From assembly GCF_003412465.1 (NCBI RefSeq), contig NZ_QTJV01000006.1, positions 186,001 to 250,000 on the forward strand: a stretch of 64,000 bases of DNA, in the 5' to 3' direction. Shown one piece after another: positions 26,844-35,655 of this stretch. The position numbers and the translations under genes are program-made. Source of the DNA: Chitinophaga silvisoli. Lineage in GTDB: Bacteria; Bacteroidota; Bacteroidia; Chitinophagales; Chitinophagaceae. Within the stretch, counting starts at the first letter, position 1, and every line of letters begins with the position of its first letter. The notes below the pieces were generated by a model. It worked only from the letters and a program-made list of their open reading frames with translations, made no database searches and had not been told where the DNA came from.

Positions 26844-27383
26844 CTATTCCAATTGTATCACTTTTAGGGTTTCATTTCCTGCCAGGTCTACGGCCACGGC
26901 TATCAGCTTCCCTCCTGCCGGTATATTGGCCGCTTTATAATACCAATCCACGCCATTCCTTCCCAGCACGGCCTTTCCTCTTTCCAATAAAATACCCTCT
27001 GCATCAATTACCTGTACGTCTACCTCAGCTACCCTGAATTCATCTTTGGCAGTTACAATAACAGTGGTGTCTTCGAGGCGGAGTTGTTGTATTTCGGGGG
27101 AGTTATATGCATCTTTTATGGCCATATTCCATGCATTTTGTCCGGGGCATGCTTTGGACAGGTAGTATGCTTTCAGTTCGGGGTCTTCCAGCATGGTCTT
27201 CGCATAAGCGGCTGCCACTTGCATTTTATACCTGGCTTCCAATTGTTTTTGGGTTGGCTTTTTATTAGACCGGCCGCGCTTTTTGGCCATTATTACCTGG
27301 CCGTTTCGCCTATAAATGGTGATTTGATCACCAAGGGAGCCATTGACGTATTCGAAGATAAGGTTGTCTTTAATAAGCGCCAT
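26844..27383 (-). CDS. Conserved hypothetical protein of Bacteroidota type
   Basis: 179 residues from the Met at 27383 (MALIKDNLIFEYVNGSLGDQ); three further codons upstream are open. The N-terminal half is basic (MAKKRGRSNKKPTQKQLEARYKM), followed by a helix-rich middle with KAYYLSKACPGQNAWNMAIKDA. The C-terminal half is beta-rich (TTVIVTAKDEFRVAEVDVQV ... KLIAVAVDLAGNETLK) and looks like an Ig-like fold. There is no signal peptide or membrane segment. I recall similar uncharacterised proteins in Chitinophaga but cannot name a function. Context gives no clue. Confidence 0.65.
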   Translation of the reverse strand: MALIKDNLIFEYVNGSLGDQITIYRRNGQVIMAKKRGRSNKKPTQKQLEARYKMQVAAAYAKTMLEDPELKAYYLSKACPGQNAWNMAIKDAYNSPEIQQLRLEDTTVIVTAKDEFRVAEVDVQVIDAEGILLERGKAVLGRNGVDWYYKAANIPAGGKLIAVAVDLAGNETLKVIQLE

Positions 27384-27468
27384 AACAAACAATTTTAGGT
27401 TTATTCAATTATAAGGATTTATCCTGAATTCAGTACAGTCTTTATACTATAACTACACTTATTGAGTA

Positions 27469-27554
27469 CTACTACATCATTATAAGTACACCTCAATATC
27501 GAATCGATATAGAGATGTACTTATAGTGTACTTATAGTGTACTAATGATGTACT
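27469..27554. repeat. AT-rich inverted repeat with internal duplication
   Basis: The left arm reads ACTACATCATTATAAGTACA and the right arm, on the other strand, AGTACATCATTA followed by two copies of GTACACTATAA before GTACATCTC. The centre is ATCGAATCGAT. The element lies in the 192 bp between two minus-strand genes and may fold as a hairpin in the mRNA. It contains no gene. Confidence 0.5.
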
Positions 27555-27584
27555 GTTGGATCGCTATTTGGCTTATTGCATTAG

Positions 27585-28124
27585 TTATTCTTTCACGATC
27601 CTTTCATTCACGCTATACAGTACCTGAAATGAGCAGGAATCTTTTATGGTACGGCGGTTTTTACTTTTTTCCCCGATCAGGTCTTTCAGGTCGAACAGGG
27701 TTTGCTCTTCCAGGTTTCCCTTATAAGATAAACGGATCTGCGGCTTTTTAGCAGCGTACAATGTGTACTGGATCATCACCTCTCCTTTTTCTTTAACGGG
27801 GGCGAGTTCCTTAAGCACCACTTCTTTGATGCCATTGATGTAATCGCCCAGGGTGTCGATGTTGATCAGGGAAGGCAGGATTGTCTGGTCGGTCAGCAAG
27901 ACTATCTTCTCCATTTGTACGGTTCCGGGATCCCATTTTACCCCGTCTTCAGGCTTGTATTCTTTCCATCCTTTTTCGGAGACATAGGTATTGTTGTCTA
28001 CGGGGTTCACATAGGCGGTCTTGCCGGATAAACTGTCTGGATTACTGGTAGCTGCATGTTGGGTGTTTTGGCCACAGGCGGCAAGGAGTGCGACTAAAGC
28101 ACTGAGAATAAAGGTTTGTTTCAT
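27585..28124 (-). CDS. Putative lipoprotein of unknown function
   Basis: 179 residues. The signal peptide ends in the lipobox LLAAC (Cys17; MKQTFILSALVALLAAC). The mature part is soluble with alternating strands (QTILPSLINIDTLGDYINGIKEVVLKEL; VMIQYTLYAAKKPQIRLSYKG) and resembles the TonB-like C-terminal fold in spacing, but this is not certain. It is preceded by 137 bp leading to the divergent imuA gene. No function is assigned. Confidence 0.65.
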   Translation of the reverse strand: MKQTFILSALVALLAACGQNTQHAATSNPDSLSGKTAYVNPVDNNTYVSEKGWKEYKPEDGVKWDPGTVQMEKIVLLTDQTILPSLINIDTLGDYINGIKEVVLKELAPVKEKGEVMIQYTLYAAKKPQIRLSYKGNLEEQTLFDLKDLIGEKSKNRRTIKDSCSFQVLYSVNERIVKE

Positions 28125-28198
28125 AGAATTGTCCCTCTTATTATATATAAATTATCGCAAATATATATAAGCAGATGCTTCCAGAAAGAAAAAAATGA

Positions 28199-28240
28199 TT
28201 TTAGCTAAAAAATGTAGTAGTATTGCTAATATTTTTAGCA
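28199..28240 (+). promoter_or_regulatory. Two palindromes in the imuA promoter region
   Basis: TTTTAGCTAAAA (28199-28210) is a perfect 12-bp palindrome, and TGCTAA/TTAGCA (28224-28240) is a perfect inverted repeat with a 5-bp spacer. Both share TAGC/GCTA cores and lie 22-63 bp upstream of imuA, so they are candidate damage-response operators. No known LexA consensus is matched. Confidence 0.5.
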
Positions 28241-28261
28241 TTCATTTAAAAATCCAGGGCT

Positions 28262-29056
28262 ATGCTAACAAACAAAGCGGAGGTAATCAAACGCCTGCAG
28301 CAGGATATATTGCATCTTCAGGGATTTAAATCAAAAAATAGTGAAGAAAATTTACTGGGATTAGGTCCGGTGGAAGCGGCATTTCCAAACGGGATCTTTG
28401 CGACCGGCGCGATCCATGAATTTGTGAGTGATGGTAGTGAAGAGACGGCTGCTACCTTTGGATTTGTCAGTGGGGTATTGTCGAGGTTAATGACGGATGC
28501 GCGACCTTGTATCTGGGTATGTCCCAGTCGAAGTTTGTTTCCCCTCGCATTGAAGAAGTTTAATATTGAACCGGAGAAGATAATATTTATAGAGACGGCA
28601 ACGGATGCGGAGAGTTTGTGGGTGATGGAGGAGGCGTTGAAATGTGATGGAATTGCGGTGGTGGTGGGAGAGATTTCAAGGGTGTCTTTTTCGCAATCGC
28701 GGAGGTTGCAGCTGGCAGTGGAGAAGAGTAAGGTGACAGGAATGCTGCTTCGGTCGTTTAAGGCACAGAATATCATTGCAGGGATTGCAAAGTGGCATAT
28801 ATCACCATTGCCGGGATTGAGCCCGGACGGATTTCCGGGAGTAGGGTTTCCACAGTGGAAGGTGGATTTGGTGAAGGTAAGGAATGGGAAGCCGGGGTGT
28901 TGGAAAGTAGCATGGATGAGGGAAGGATTTGTTGTGCAGGAGATGGTGCAAGCAGGAGAAAAAATAGAATTGATTTCGATGAATAATGAGGAATTGGAAG
29001 AAAGAGCTATAAAAAAAGAACTTGAGCAGGAAAAGGTTCGATACAAAGTCAGCTAA
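28262..29056 (+). CDS. imuA: ImuA-type RecA-like protein of the mutasome
   Basis: 264 residues. ImuA/SulA-like proteins are reduced RecA relatives; here the core is GLGPVEAAFPNGIFATGAIHEF, FGFVSGVLSRLM, CIWVCPSRSLFPLALKKFNI and IIFIETATDAESLWVMEEAL, with a late KWHISPLP. The Walker A lysine of RecA is absent, as in other ImuA. It is thought to be an accessory of damage-induced, error-prone synthesis with ImuB and DnaE2, which follow. imuB starts 3 bp after its stop. The promoter carries two palindromes. Confidence 0.88.
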   Translation: MLTNKAEVIKRLQQDILHLQGFKSKNSEENLLGLGPVEAAFPNGIFATGAIHEFVSDGSEETAATFGFVSGVLSRLMTDARPCIWVCPSRSLFPLALKKFNIEPEKIIFIETATDAESLWVMEEALKCDGIAVVVGEISRVSFSQSRRLQLAVEKSKVTGMLLRSFKAQNIIAGIAKWHISPLPGLSPDGFPGVGFPQWKVDLVKVRNGKPGCWKVAWMREGFVVQEMVQAGEKIELISMNNEELEERAIKKELEQEKVRYKVS

Positions 29057-29059
29057 AAC

Positions 29060-30661
29060 ATGGCAAAAAGATACATTGCCATATGGTTCCGCCACCTCCT
29101 CACAGACTGGTACGTCCGCAAACATCCTGATTGCGGCGACTCTCCCCTTGTATTTTCCTCTAATCAGCGTGGCCGCCAACTCATAGTGGCCACCTCCAAA
29201 AAAGCCGAAAATACCGGTATTTATAAGGGCATGGCGGTAGCCGATGCCAGGGCGCTCTTTCCGGACTTAACAGTCGTCGCCTATCCCCCCGACCAGGAAC
29301 TCAATTTACTCAGCGCACTTGGCCAATGGTGCATCCGCTACTCTCCTGTTGTTGCCATCGACCCACCCGATGGCCTGTTTATCGATGCCTCGGGCTGCGC
29401 ACACCTATGGGGCGGGGAGCAAAATTACCTGACAGAAATATTGCTGAAACTTAAAGCCTACGGATATGATGTACGTGGTGCCATGGCCGATACCATTGGT
29501 ACAGCATGGGCAGTATCCCGGTACAGCAGTGATACCATGATCATTACAGGCGGATTGGAAAGGAAAGCATTACGTCCATTGCCACCTGCTGCTTTAAGAC
29601 TGGATGATGCGCTCCTTACGAAATTGCAGCAACTGGGGTTTCACCGGATTGAAGACTTCATTCATTTGCCATTGAATGCATTGAAACGCAGGTTTGGACA
29701 GGGTTTTATTTTGCGTTTGAAACAAGCGCTCGGGGCAGAAAGAGAGGACATTATTCCAATTGGGGTAGCCCCCGTTTATGAAGAAAGATTGTCGAGCCTG
29801 GACCCCATTAAAACTGCAAAGGCAATTACGATTGCATTGACAAAACTATTGGAAGTGATGTGCCTGAAATTACAGCAGGAAGGGAAGGGTATTCGTACTG
29901 CAACACTGGTGTGTTACAGGATCGATGACCAGGTGGTGCAGCTGACTATCGGAACAAATGGGGCTTCTAATAATAGCAGTCATTTACTGAAATTATTTGA
30001 GTTGAAGATACCTTCACTGGCACCCGGGCCTGGGATTGATCTTTTTATTTTGCAGGCATCGCTGGTGGAAGATGTGGTGGCGGCACAGGAGAAGATCTGG
30101 TCGGCTAAGGGTTCGGCAGATAATAATATTACGAAGTTGTTGGATAGGATTGAAAGTAAGATTGGGGCGGGGAATGTGAAGAGATACCAGGTAGTGGAAC
30201 ATTATTGGCCGGAGCTGTCGGTGCAGGTGATGAGGGGGGGGAATTTGTCGGTGAAGATGATGAGTGAAGGAAATCCGTTGGTGAAGGTGATGAGGGAGGG
30301 GAATCTGACCGTGAAGATGATGAGTGAAGGGAATCCGTTGGTGAAGGTGATGAGGGAGGGGAATCACCAGCAGGTGAGCACTCCCAGGCCGGAAAAATTG
30401 CTTCCTGCACCACTACCTATTGAGGTGACTGCTCCTATCCCGGATTATCCTCCAATGCTTTTTCGTTTTCTCGGCCGCCTCCATGAAATCAAAAAAGCGG
30501 ATGGACCTGAACGGATTGAGCGGGAATGGTGGGTGGATGATGGCGAGCACAGAGATTATTATATTGTTGAAGATACTGCAGGCAGGCGTTATTGGATATT
30601 CCGGCTGGGGCATTATGCGGTTGATAAATCGCAATGGTTTATTCATGGATTTTTTGCGTAA
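29060..30661 (+). CDS. imuB: ImuB-type Y-family polymerase-like protein with in-frame repeats
   Basis: 533 residues. The N-terminal half keeps the DinB/UmuC fold (MAKRYIAIWFRHLLTDW, IYKGMAVADARALFPDL, DGLFIDASGCAHLWGGEQN), with the acidic catalytic triad reduced, as known for ImuB: FIDASGC keeps one Asp and Glu is missing. The fingers and little finger follow to about 385. Residues 388-435 are a tandem repeat of a 20-residue unit (60 bp), two copies plus part, made of related 10-residue halves such as GNPLVKVMRE. The C-terminal part (MLFRFLGRLHEIKKADGP onward) is conserved-looking. ImuB connects the mutasome to the sliding clamp. The 3' end is repeated downstream. Confidence 0.88.
   Translation: MAKRYIAIWFRHLLTDWYVRKHPDCGDSPLVFSSNQRGRQLIVATSKKAENTGIYKGMAVADARALFPDLTVVAYPPDQELNLLSALGQWCIRYSPVVAIDPPDGLFIDASGCAHLWGGEQNYLTEILLKLKAYGYDVRGAMADTIGTAWAVSRYSSDTMIITGGLERKALRPLPPAALRLDDALLTKLQQLGFHRIEDFIHLPLNALKRRFGQGFILRLKQALGAEREDIIPIGVAPVYEERLSSLDPIKTAKAITIALTKLLEVMCLKLQQEGKGIRTATLVCYRIDDQVVQLTIGTNGASNNSSHLLKLFELKIPSLAPGPGIDLFILQASLVEDVVAAQEKIWSAKGSADNNITKLLDRIESKIGAGNVKRYQVVEHYWPELSVQVMRGGNLSVKMMSEGNPLVKVMREGNLTVKMMSEGNPLVKVMREGNHQQVSTPRPEKLLPAPLPIEVTAPIPDYPPMLFRFLGRLHEIKKADGPERIEREWWVDDGEHRDYYIVEDTAGRRYWIFRLGHYAVDKSQWFIHGFFA
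30221..30366 (+). repeat. 60-bp coding minisatellite in imuB
   Basis: Period 60 bp, about 2.4 copies; copies at 30241 and 30301 differ at few positions. Each unit consists of two similar 30-bp halves. The period is a multiple of three, so copy-number change would keep the frame of imuB. Confidence 0.9.
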
Positions 30662-30840
30662 GGAGGAATGGATAGGCCCTATAATTTATTCACGATTTTT
30701 TGCGTAAGGGGGAATGGATAGGCCGTATAATTTATTTCACGATTTTTTGCGTAAGGGGGAATGAATAGGCCCATATAATTCATTCACGATTTTTTGCGTA
30801 AAGGAGAATGGGTACGCCCACATAATTCATTCAAGGATTT
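30638..30840 (+). repeat. 47-bp tandem repeat at the 3' end of imuB
   Basis: Units start at 30638, 30685, 30731, 30779 and (partial) 30826, spacing 46-48 bp. Each begins TTTATTC or TTCATTC and contains GATTTTTTGCGTAA, the last codons and stop of imuB. The array fills the whole gap to dnaE2 (start 30849); no gene lies in it. Confidence 0.9.
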
Positions 30841-30848
30841 TTACTTAC

Positions 30849-33800
30849 ATGAACTACATCGAACTACAAATAACCAGCAATTTCAGCTTCCTTCGCGGTG
30901 CCTCCCACCCCGAAGAACTTGTAGAGCAAGCTGCCCGCTACGGCTACCCTGTCATCGCCATCACTGACCATAACACCCTCGCCGGCGTAGTGCGCGCACA
31001 CGTTGCCGCCAAAGCCAAAGGTATGCGCATCATTCCCGGTGCCACTTTAAATCTGCAGGATGGCCCATCCCTTCTCGCCCTCCCTACCAACAAAGCTGCC
31101 TACGGCCGCCTTTCCAAACTCCTCACCACCGGCAACCTCCGCACCGAAAAAGGCAAATGTGAACTTTATAAAAAAGATGTCTACGCTCACAAAACAGGCA
31201 TCCAGTTTATCATCATCCCCCCGCATGATCTCAACGATCAATTCGAATTCGAACCGGCCTTTCAACAAGCCGTTAAAGAATACAAAGAAGAATTCAAAGA
31301 TGCCCTTTCCCTCGCCGCCGTACGCACCTACCAGGGCCTGGATCAAAAACGTTTCTTCCGTTTGCACACCCTTTCTACTCTCTATAATATCCCGATGGTC
31401 GCCACCAACGATGTGCACTATCATGAAAAATCCCGTCGCCAGCTCCAGGATGTATTAACCTGTGCCCGCGAAAAATGTACCATCACGCAGGCAGGCTTTA
31501 AACTCCACGCTAACGCCGAACGCTATATGAAAGCACCGGAAGAAATGATCCGCCTCTTCCGCCAATACCCCGATGCCATCGACAGAACGATCGAGATCGC
31601 CAATGCCTGCCAGTTTTCCCTGGATACCCTTGAATACATCTACCCCGAAGAAATTCTTGTCAAAGACAAAACACCCCTCCAACAACTCAGCGACCTATCC
31701 TGGCAAGGTGCCCATGAGCACTTTGGAGACATCATCCCCGATTCCATCTCCAGCGCCATCAAACACGAGCTTACTTTCATCGAAGAAATGAATTATGCTT
31801 CCTATTTTCTCACCGTATACGACATTGTAAAGTTCGCCCGCTCACAAGGCATCCTTTGCCAGGGCAGAGGTTCCGCTGCCAATTCTACCATTTGTTACTG
31901 CCTCGGCATCACCGCCGTAAACCCTACTAAATTCGATCTGCTGTTCGAACGTTTCATTTCATCTGCACGTAACGAACCTCCCGATATTGATGTAGATTTC
32001 GAACATGAACGCCGTGAAGAAGTGATCCAATACGTCTATAATAAATATGGCCGTAACAGGGCGGCCATCGTTGCCACCGTCACACAACAACACCTGCGTG
32101 GTGCACTGCGCGATGTAGGCAAAGCCATGGGACTCTCTGTCGATACCTTACAACAACTATCTAAAGCGATCAACCGGCACACCGAGAGTTTTGACGCGAA
32201 ACTATTGGTGGAACAAGGTCTCAATCCCAATGATCCCAATCTCAGGAAAGTAGTGGAACTCACGAACCAGATGATCGGTTTCCCCAGACAACTTGGCCAG
32301 CATACCGGGGGATTTATCATCACCCAGGATCAGTTGACCGACCTCTGTCCTATCCTGAATGCCCGCATGGAAGACCGCACCAATATCGAGTGGAATAAAG
32401 ATGATATCGATGCCTTAGGCTTTCTGAAAATAGACATCCTTGCGCTTGGGATGCTAACCTGTATCCGCAAAGCTTTTGTGCTGGCAAAGCATCATTATGG
32501 GCTGGACCTGACTTTGGCAAACATTCCACAGGATGATCCCAGGGTATATGAAATGATCAGTAATGCCGACACGATCGGCGTGTTCCAGATTGAAAGCAGG
32601 GCACAACAATCTATGTTGCCCAGGCTACGCCCCAGGACCTTTTATGATTTAGTAATCGAAGTTGCCATTGTACGCCCGGGGCCTATCCAGGGCGACATGG
32701 TGCATCCATATTTAAGAAGACGTAATAAGGAAGAAGAAGTAGAATATCCATCCAAAGAACTTGAGGAGATCCTGGGCAAGACCCTGGGTGTACCACTCTT
32801 CCAGGAACAGGCCATGAAGATCGCCATTGTTGCTGCGGGCTTCACCCCTGCCGAAGCAGACCTGTTAAGACGTAGTATGGCTACGTTCAAAGCCCAGGGG
32901 CAAGTGACACAGTTTGAAAAAAAACTCATCGATGGCATGGTATCCCGCGGGTATAAACAGGAATTTGCGCAACGTGTATTCAGACAACTGGAAGGATTCG
33001 GTGCCTATGGGTTCCCCGAATCTCATGCCGCCAGTTTTGCGCTCCTCGTGTATGTCTCTTCCTGGCTAAAATGCTTCTATCCCGATGTATTTGCCAGCGC
33101 TATCCTGAACAGTATGCCTATGGGATTTTATCAACCTGCACAAATTGTAGCAGATGCCCGCAAACATGGTGTGGAGGTCAGACCCGTTGACATCAATCAT
33201 TCTATGTGGGATAATACCCTCGAAGAAAAGTCAGGTGCCTATTGCGCTATGCGACTCGGTTTCAGGCAGGTAAACGGCTTAAGGGAAGATGAGATCAACC
33301 TGCTGGTAAATAAGCGGGATACAGGATACAAGTCCATAAACCAACTCTATGATGCCGGTATCACACTAAGTACTTTAGAAAAACTGGCCAATGCCGATAC
33401 TTTCAGATCTATCGGGTTAGACAGGAGAAAGGCTCTTTGGGAAGTATCTGCATTACACGATCATCCTATTGCTTTATTTGCAGGTCAGCCCTCTGAAACC
33501 ACTTTTGAAACACAGATTGAATTACCCCTGATGAGTATGCCGGAACATGTGGTTCAGGATTATGCTACCACAGCCTTGTCACTCAAAGCACATCCCGTGA
33601 GTTTTGTAAGAGAGCAATTGTCAGCTCTACACATTTTAACTACAGAAGAGGTGAACAATGCTGTCAATGGGACATTTGTAAAAGTAGCTGGGCTGGTATT
33701 GGTCAGGCAGCGCCCAGGTACTGCATCCGGTGTTTGTTTTATTACGATTGAAGATGAAACGGGATGTAGCAATCTGGTGGTGTTTAATAATATTTTCACG

Positions 33801-33959
33801 CAGTTTAAAAATGATATAGTGCAGTCGAAGCTGTTGATGGTGGAAGGGGTTTTGCAAAGAGAGGATCAGGTGGTGCATGTGATTGTGAAGAAGTGTTATA
33901 ACTTTTCAAAGTTGTTAAGGAATATGACGGTGATCCCGGATTCAAGAGATTTTAAATAG
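30849..33959 (+). CDS. dnaE2: Error-prone DNA polymerase III alpha subunit (DnaE2/ImuC)
   Basis: 1036 residues, the size of DnaE2 rather than DnaE1. The N-terminal PHP domain begins SNFSFLRGASHPEELVEQAARYGYPVIAITDHN; the polymerase core carries GRGSAANSTICYCLGIT and the catalytic acids in PPDIDVDFEHERREEV, then FPRQLGQHTGGF and the helix-hairpin-helix part near the end (CAMRLGFRQVNGL). An OB-fold domain closes the protein (VKVAGLVLVRQRPGTASGVCFITIEDETG). It is the catalytic subunit of damage-induced mutagenesis with ImuA and ImuB upstream. The 47-bp repeat array lies between imuB and this gene. Confidence 0.95.
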   Translation: MNYIELQITSNFSFLRGASHPEELVEQAARYGYPVIAITDHNTLAGVVRAHVAAKAKGMRIIPGATLNLQDGPSLLALPTNKAAYGRLSKLLTTGNLRTEKGKCELYKKDVYAHKTGIQFIIIPPHDLNDQFEFEPAFQQAVKEYKEEFKDALSLAAVRTYQGLDQKRFFRLHTLSTLYNIPMVATNDVHYHEKSRRQLQDVLTCAREKCTITQAGFKLHANAERYMKAPEEMIRLFRQYPDAIDRTIEIANACQFSLDTLEYIYPEEILVKDKTPLQQLSDLSWQGAHEHFGDIIPDSISSAIKHELTFIEEMNYASYFLTVYDIVKFARSQGILCQGRGSAANSTICYCLGITAVNPTKFDLLFERFISSARNEPPDIDVDFEHERREEVIQYVYNKYGRNRAAIVATVTQQHLRGALRDVGKAMGLSVDTLQQLSKAINRHTESFDAKLLVEQGLNPNDPNLRKVVELTNQMIGFPRQLGQHTGGFIITQDQLTDLCPILNARMEDRTNIEWNKDDIDALGFLKIDILALGMLTCIRKAFVLAKHHYGLDLTLANIPQDDPRVYEMISNADTIGVFQIESRAQQSMLPRLRPRTFYDLVIEVAIVRPGPIQGDMVHPYLRRRNKEEEVEYPSKELEEILGKTLGVPLFQEQAMKIAIVAAGFTPAEADLLRRSMATFKAQGQVTQFEKKLIDGMVSRGYKQEFAQRVFRQLEGFGAYGFPESHAASFALLVYVSSWLKCFYPDVFASAILNSMPMGFYQPAQIVADARKHGVEVRPVDINHSMWDNTLEEKSGAYCAMRLGFRQVNGLREDEINLLVNKRDTGYKSINQLYDAGITLSTLEKLANADTFRSIGLDRRKALWEVSALHDHPIALFAGQPSETTFETQIELPLMSMPEHVVQDYATTALSLKAHPVSFVREQLSALHILTTEEVNNAVNGTFVKVAGLVLVRQRPGTASGVCFITIEDETGCSNLVVFNNIFTQFKNDIVQSKLLMVEGVLQREDQVVHVIVKKCYNFSKLLRNMTVIPDSRDFK

Positions 33960-34148
33960 GGAATAGGGAGATAAGTTTCTGCAATTCCTGGGTGCAGGAA
34001 TTTAAATAGGGAATGTAGAGATAAGTTACTGCAATTCTCAGGTTCAGATTTCAAATAGGGACTATGAAGATAAGTTTCTTCACTTCCCGGCTCCAAAATT
34101 TCAAATAGGGACTATGGATACAAGTTACCGCACTTTGGCTAAATAAAT
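33951..34148 (+). repeat. 50-bp tandem repeat at the 3' end of dnaE2
   Basis: Units start at 33951, 34001, 34050 and 34100 (49-50 bp), each beginning TTTAAATAGG or TTCAAATAGG, which copies the last codons and the stop of dnaE2. ATAAGTT and GCAATTC/GCACTT recur inside. It fills the gap to the AraC gene at 34185; no other gene is seen there. Confidence 0.88.
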
Positions 34149-34184
34149 ACGGCTTACATATCGCATCTTTGCATCAACAAGCCG

Positions 34185-35078
34185 ATGCACATGGACCAGC
34201 AACCATACAATGTAGATTCAATATCAGAATTACATAAACTGTTTTTTCTGCCTCCGCCAAAGAACCCTTTGATCACGGTCATCGACCTGAAAGGGAACCT
34301 GTCGCAGGACCATATTGAAGCAAAACGTCTGCTGATTAATTTCTACTCTATCTGGTTCAAAGAAGATGTATCTGGCGTAGTCCGGTATGGACAACGCGCA
34401 TTTGATTTCCAGACCGGCACACTTACCTTTCAGGGACCGGGACAGGTAATATCTATGCATAAACATTATTTCTCCGCCGGCTGGGGTGTTGCTTTTCATA
34501 GTGATTTACTGCTCTCACATACTACGCTTAGAGATACGATCAAAGCTTATAATTTCTTCTCTTATGATGTTTACCAGGGTTTACATCTCAGTGAGGAAGA
34601 AGATAAAAAAATCAGGGCACTGGTAGCGGATATTGCTATAGAGTGTGAATCCAATGATCCCTTATCCCGCACGGTTTTGATTGCCCAGCTAGAATTATTA
34701 CTGGCCAGGCTATACCGTGTGTATAAACAGCAAATGAATCCTGCCCGCAGAGATCCTACAGATTTACTCCGGCAGGTAGAAAATATACTTGATCAGCAGG
34801 CGCACGCAAAACAATTGCTGACTGTACAATTATTAGCCGCACAGCTGCGCCTCTCCCCTCATTACCTGAGTGACAAACTGAAAGAGCTGACGGGTATGAA
34901 TGCCAGGCAGCATATACAAGCCAGGATGATTGAGAAAGCTAAACATTTGCTTGGTACCACAACTTATTCTGTAAGTGAAGTGGCTTTTCAGTTGGGCTTT
35001 GAGCACATGCAATCTTTCTGTAAGGTCTTTAAAAACAAGACAGGTCAGTCTCCCAGCGAATTCAGAGAAAACCTTTAA
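34185..35078 (+). CDS. AraC family transcriptional regulator
   Basis: 297 residues (295 from the Met at 34191). The cupin-like N-terminal domain (SGVVRYGQRAFDFQTGTLTFQGPGQ) is of the kind seen in Bacteroidota regulators of small oxidoreductase genes. The AraC domain covers about 200-297: LLAAQLRLSPHYLSDKLKELTGMNA and SVSEVAFQLGFEHMQSFCKVFKNKTGQSP. The VOC gene follows after 12 bp, so both are probably one operon. The inducer is unknown. Confidence 0.9.
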   Translation: MHMDQQPYNVDSISELHKLFFLPPPKNPLITVIDLKGNLSQDHIEAKRLLINFYSIWFKEDVSGVVRYGQRAFDFQTGTLTFQGPGQVISMHKHYFSAGWGVAFHSDLLLSHTTLRDTIKAYNFFSYDVYQGLHLSEEEDKKIRALVADIAIECESNDPLSRTVLIAQLELLLARLYRVYKQQMNPARRDPTDLLRQVENILDQQAHAKQLLTVQLLAAQLRLSPHYLSDKLKELTGMNARQHIQARMIEKAKHLLGTTTYSVSEVAFQLGFEHMQSFCKVFKNKTGQSPSEFRENL

Positions 35079-35090
35079 ACCAGCATACAT

Positions 35091-35588
35091 ATGAAAATGA
35101 ATACCGTGCCCGAAGGGTACACATCCGTCACGCCCTGGATTGTCTCGGCGAATACTGCAGCGCAGATCAAATTCCTGGAAGGAGCATTTAATGCAGTAGA
35201 AATTCCTGGCAGCAGGATCACTAATGATGAGGGGATTATTATTCATGCGGTGGTAAAAATCGGCACTGCAATGGTCATGCTTTTTGATTCGCGGAAAGGA
35301 TGGGGACCTACGCCTGCTTTATTGAATCTGTATGTGGAGGACGTGGAAAGTACTTTTGAGCAGGCAATAGCATTAGGTGCTACACCGGTGACGAAGATCA
35401 CGCAGTTATGGTTTGGGGAGAAAGTGTGCAGGGTGTTAGATCCACTGGGGAATCTTTGGTGGATTTGTGAGCGTGTGGAGGAAATGGATTTTTCAAAGGC
35501 GGCTACACCGGAAGCGATTGAGGGTATTGGGTATATTCAGCGGTCGCTGAATGAGGCGTTGTTGAAGCAAAAAGAGTTTTTTGGATGA
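35091..35588 (+). CDS. VOC family protein, PhnB-like
   Basis: 165 residues with two VOC half-units: GYTSVTPWIVSANTAAQIKFLEGAF at the start and ALLNLYVEDVESTFEQAIALGATPVTKITQLWFGEKVCRVLDPLGNLWWICE later. The DPxGNLWWI ending is typical of PhnB-like glyoxalase-fold proteins. The reaction is unknown. Its gene follows the AraC regulator gene by 12 bp. Confidence 0.88.
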   Translation: MKMNTVPEGYTSVTPWIVSANTAAQIKFLEGAFNAVEIPGSRITNDEGIIIHAVVKIGTAMVMLFDSRKGWGPTPALLNLYVEDVESTFEQAIALGATPVTKITQLWFGEKVCRVLDPLGNLWWICERVEEMDFSKAATPEAIEGIGYIQRSLNEALLKQKEFFG

Positions 35589-35626
35589 TGCGGGTGTTTT
35601 TAATAAGGTAGTACTATCAATAAAGG

Positions 35627-35655
35627 AAGCCGGGGAACTGTTCCCCCGGCTTTAT
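35627..35655. terminator. Hairpin between convergent VOC and XRE-pentapeptide genes
   Basis: AAGCCGGGGAA (35627-35637) pairs with TTCCCCCGGCTT (35641-35652), with one bulged C, and continues as TATTCTTC. Genes converge here, so it probably works in both directions. Confidence 0.75.

Noticed and set aside
30014..30413. Proline/serine- and histidine-rich proteins on the minus strand of imuB
   Set aside because: They are antisense products of the repeat segment in imuB with no promoter or start signal.
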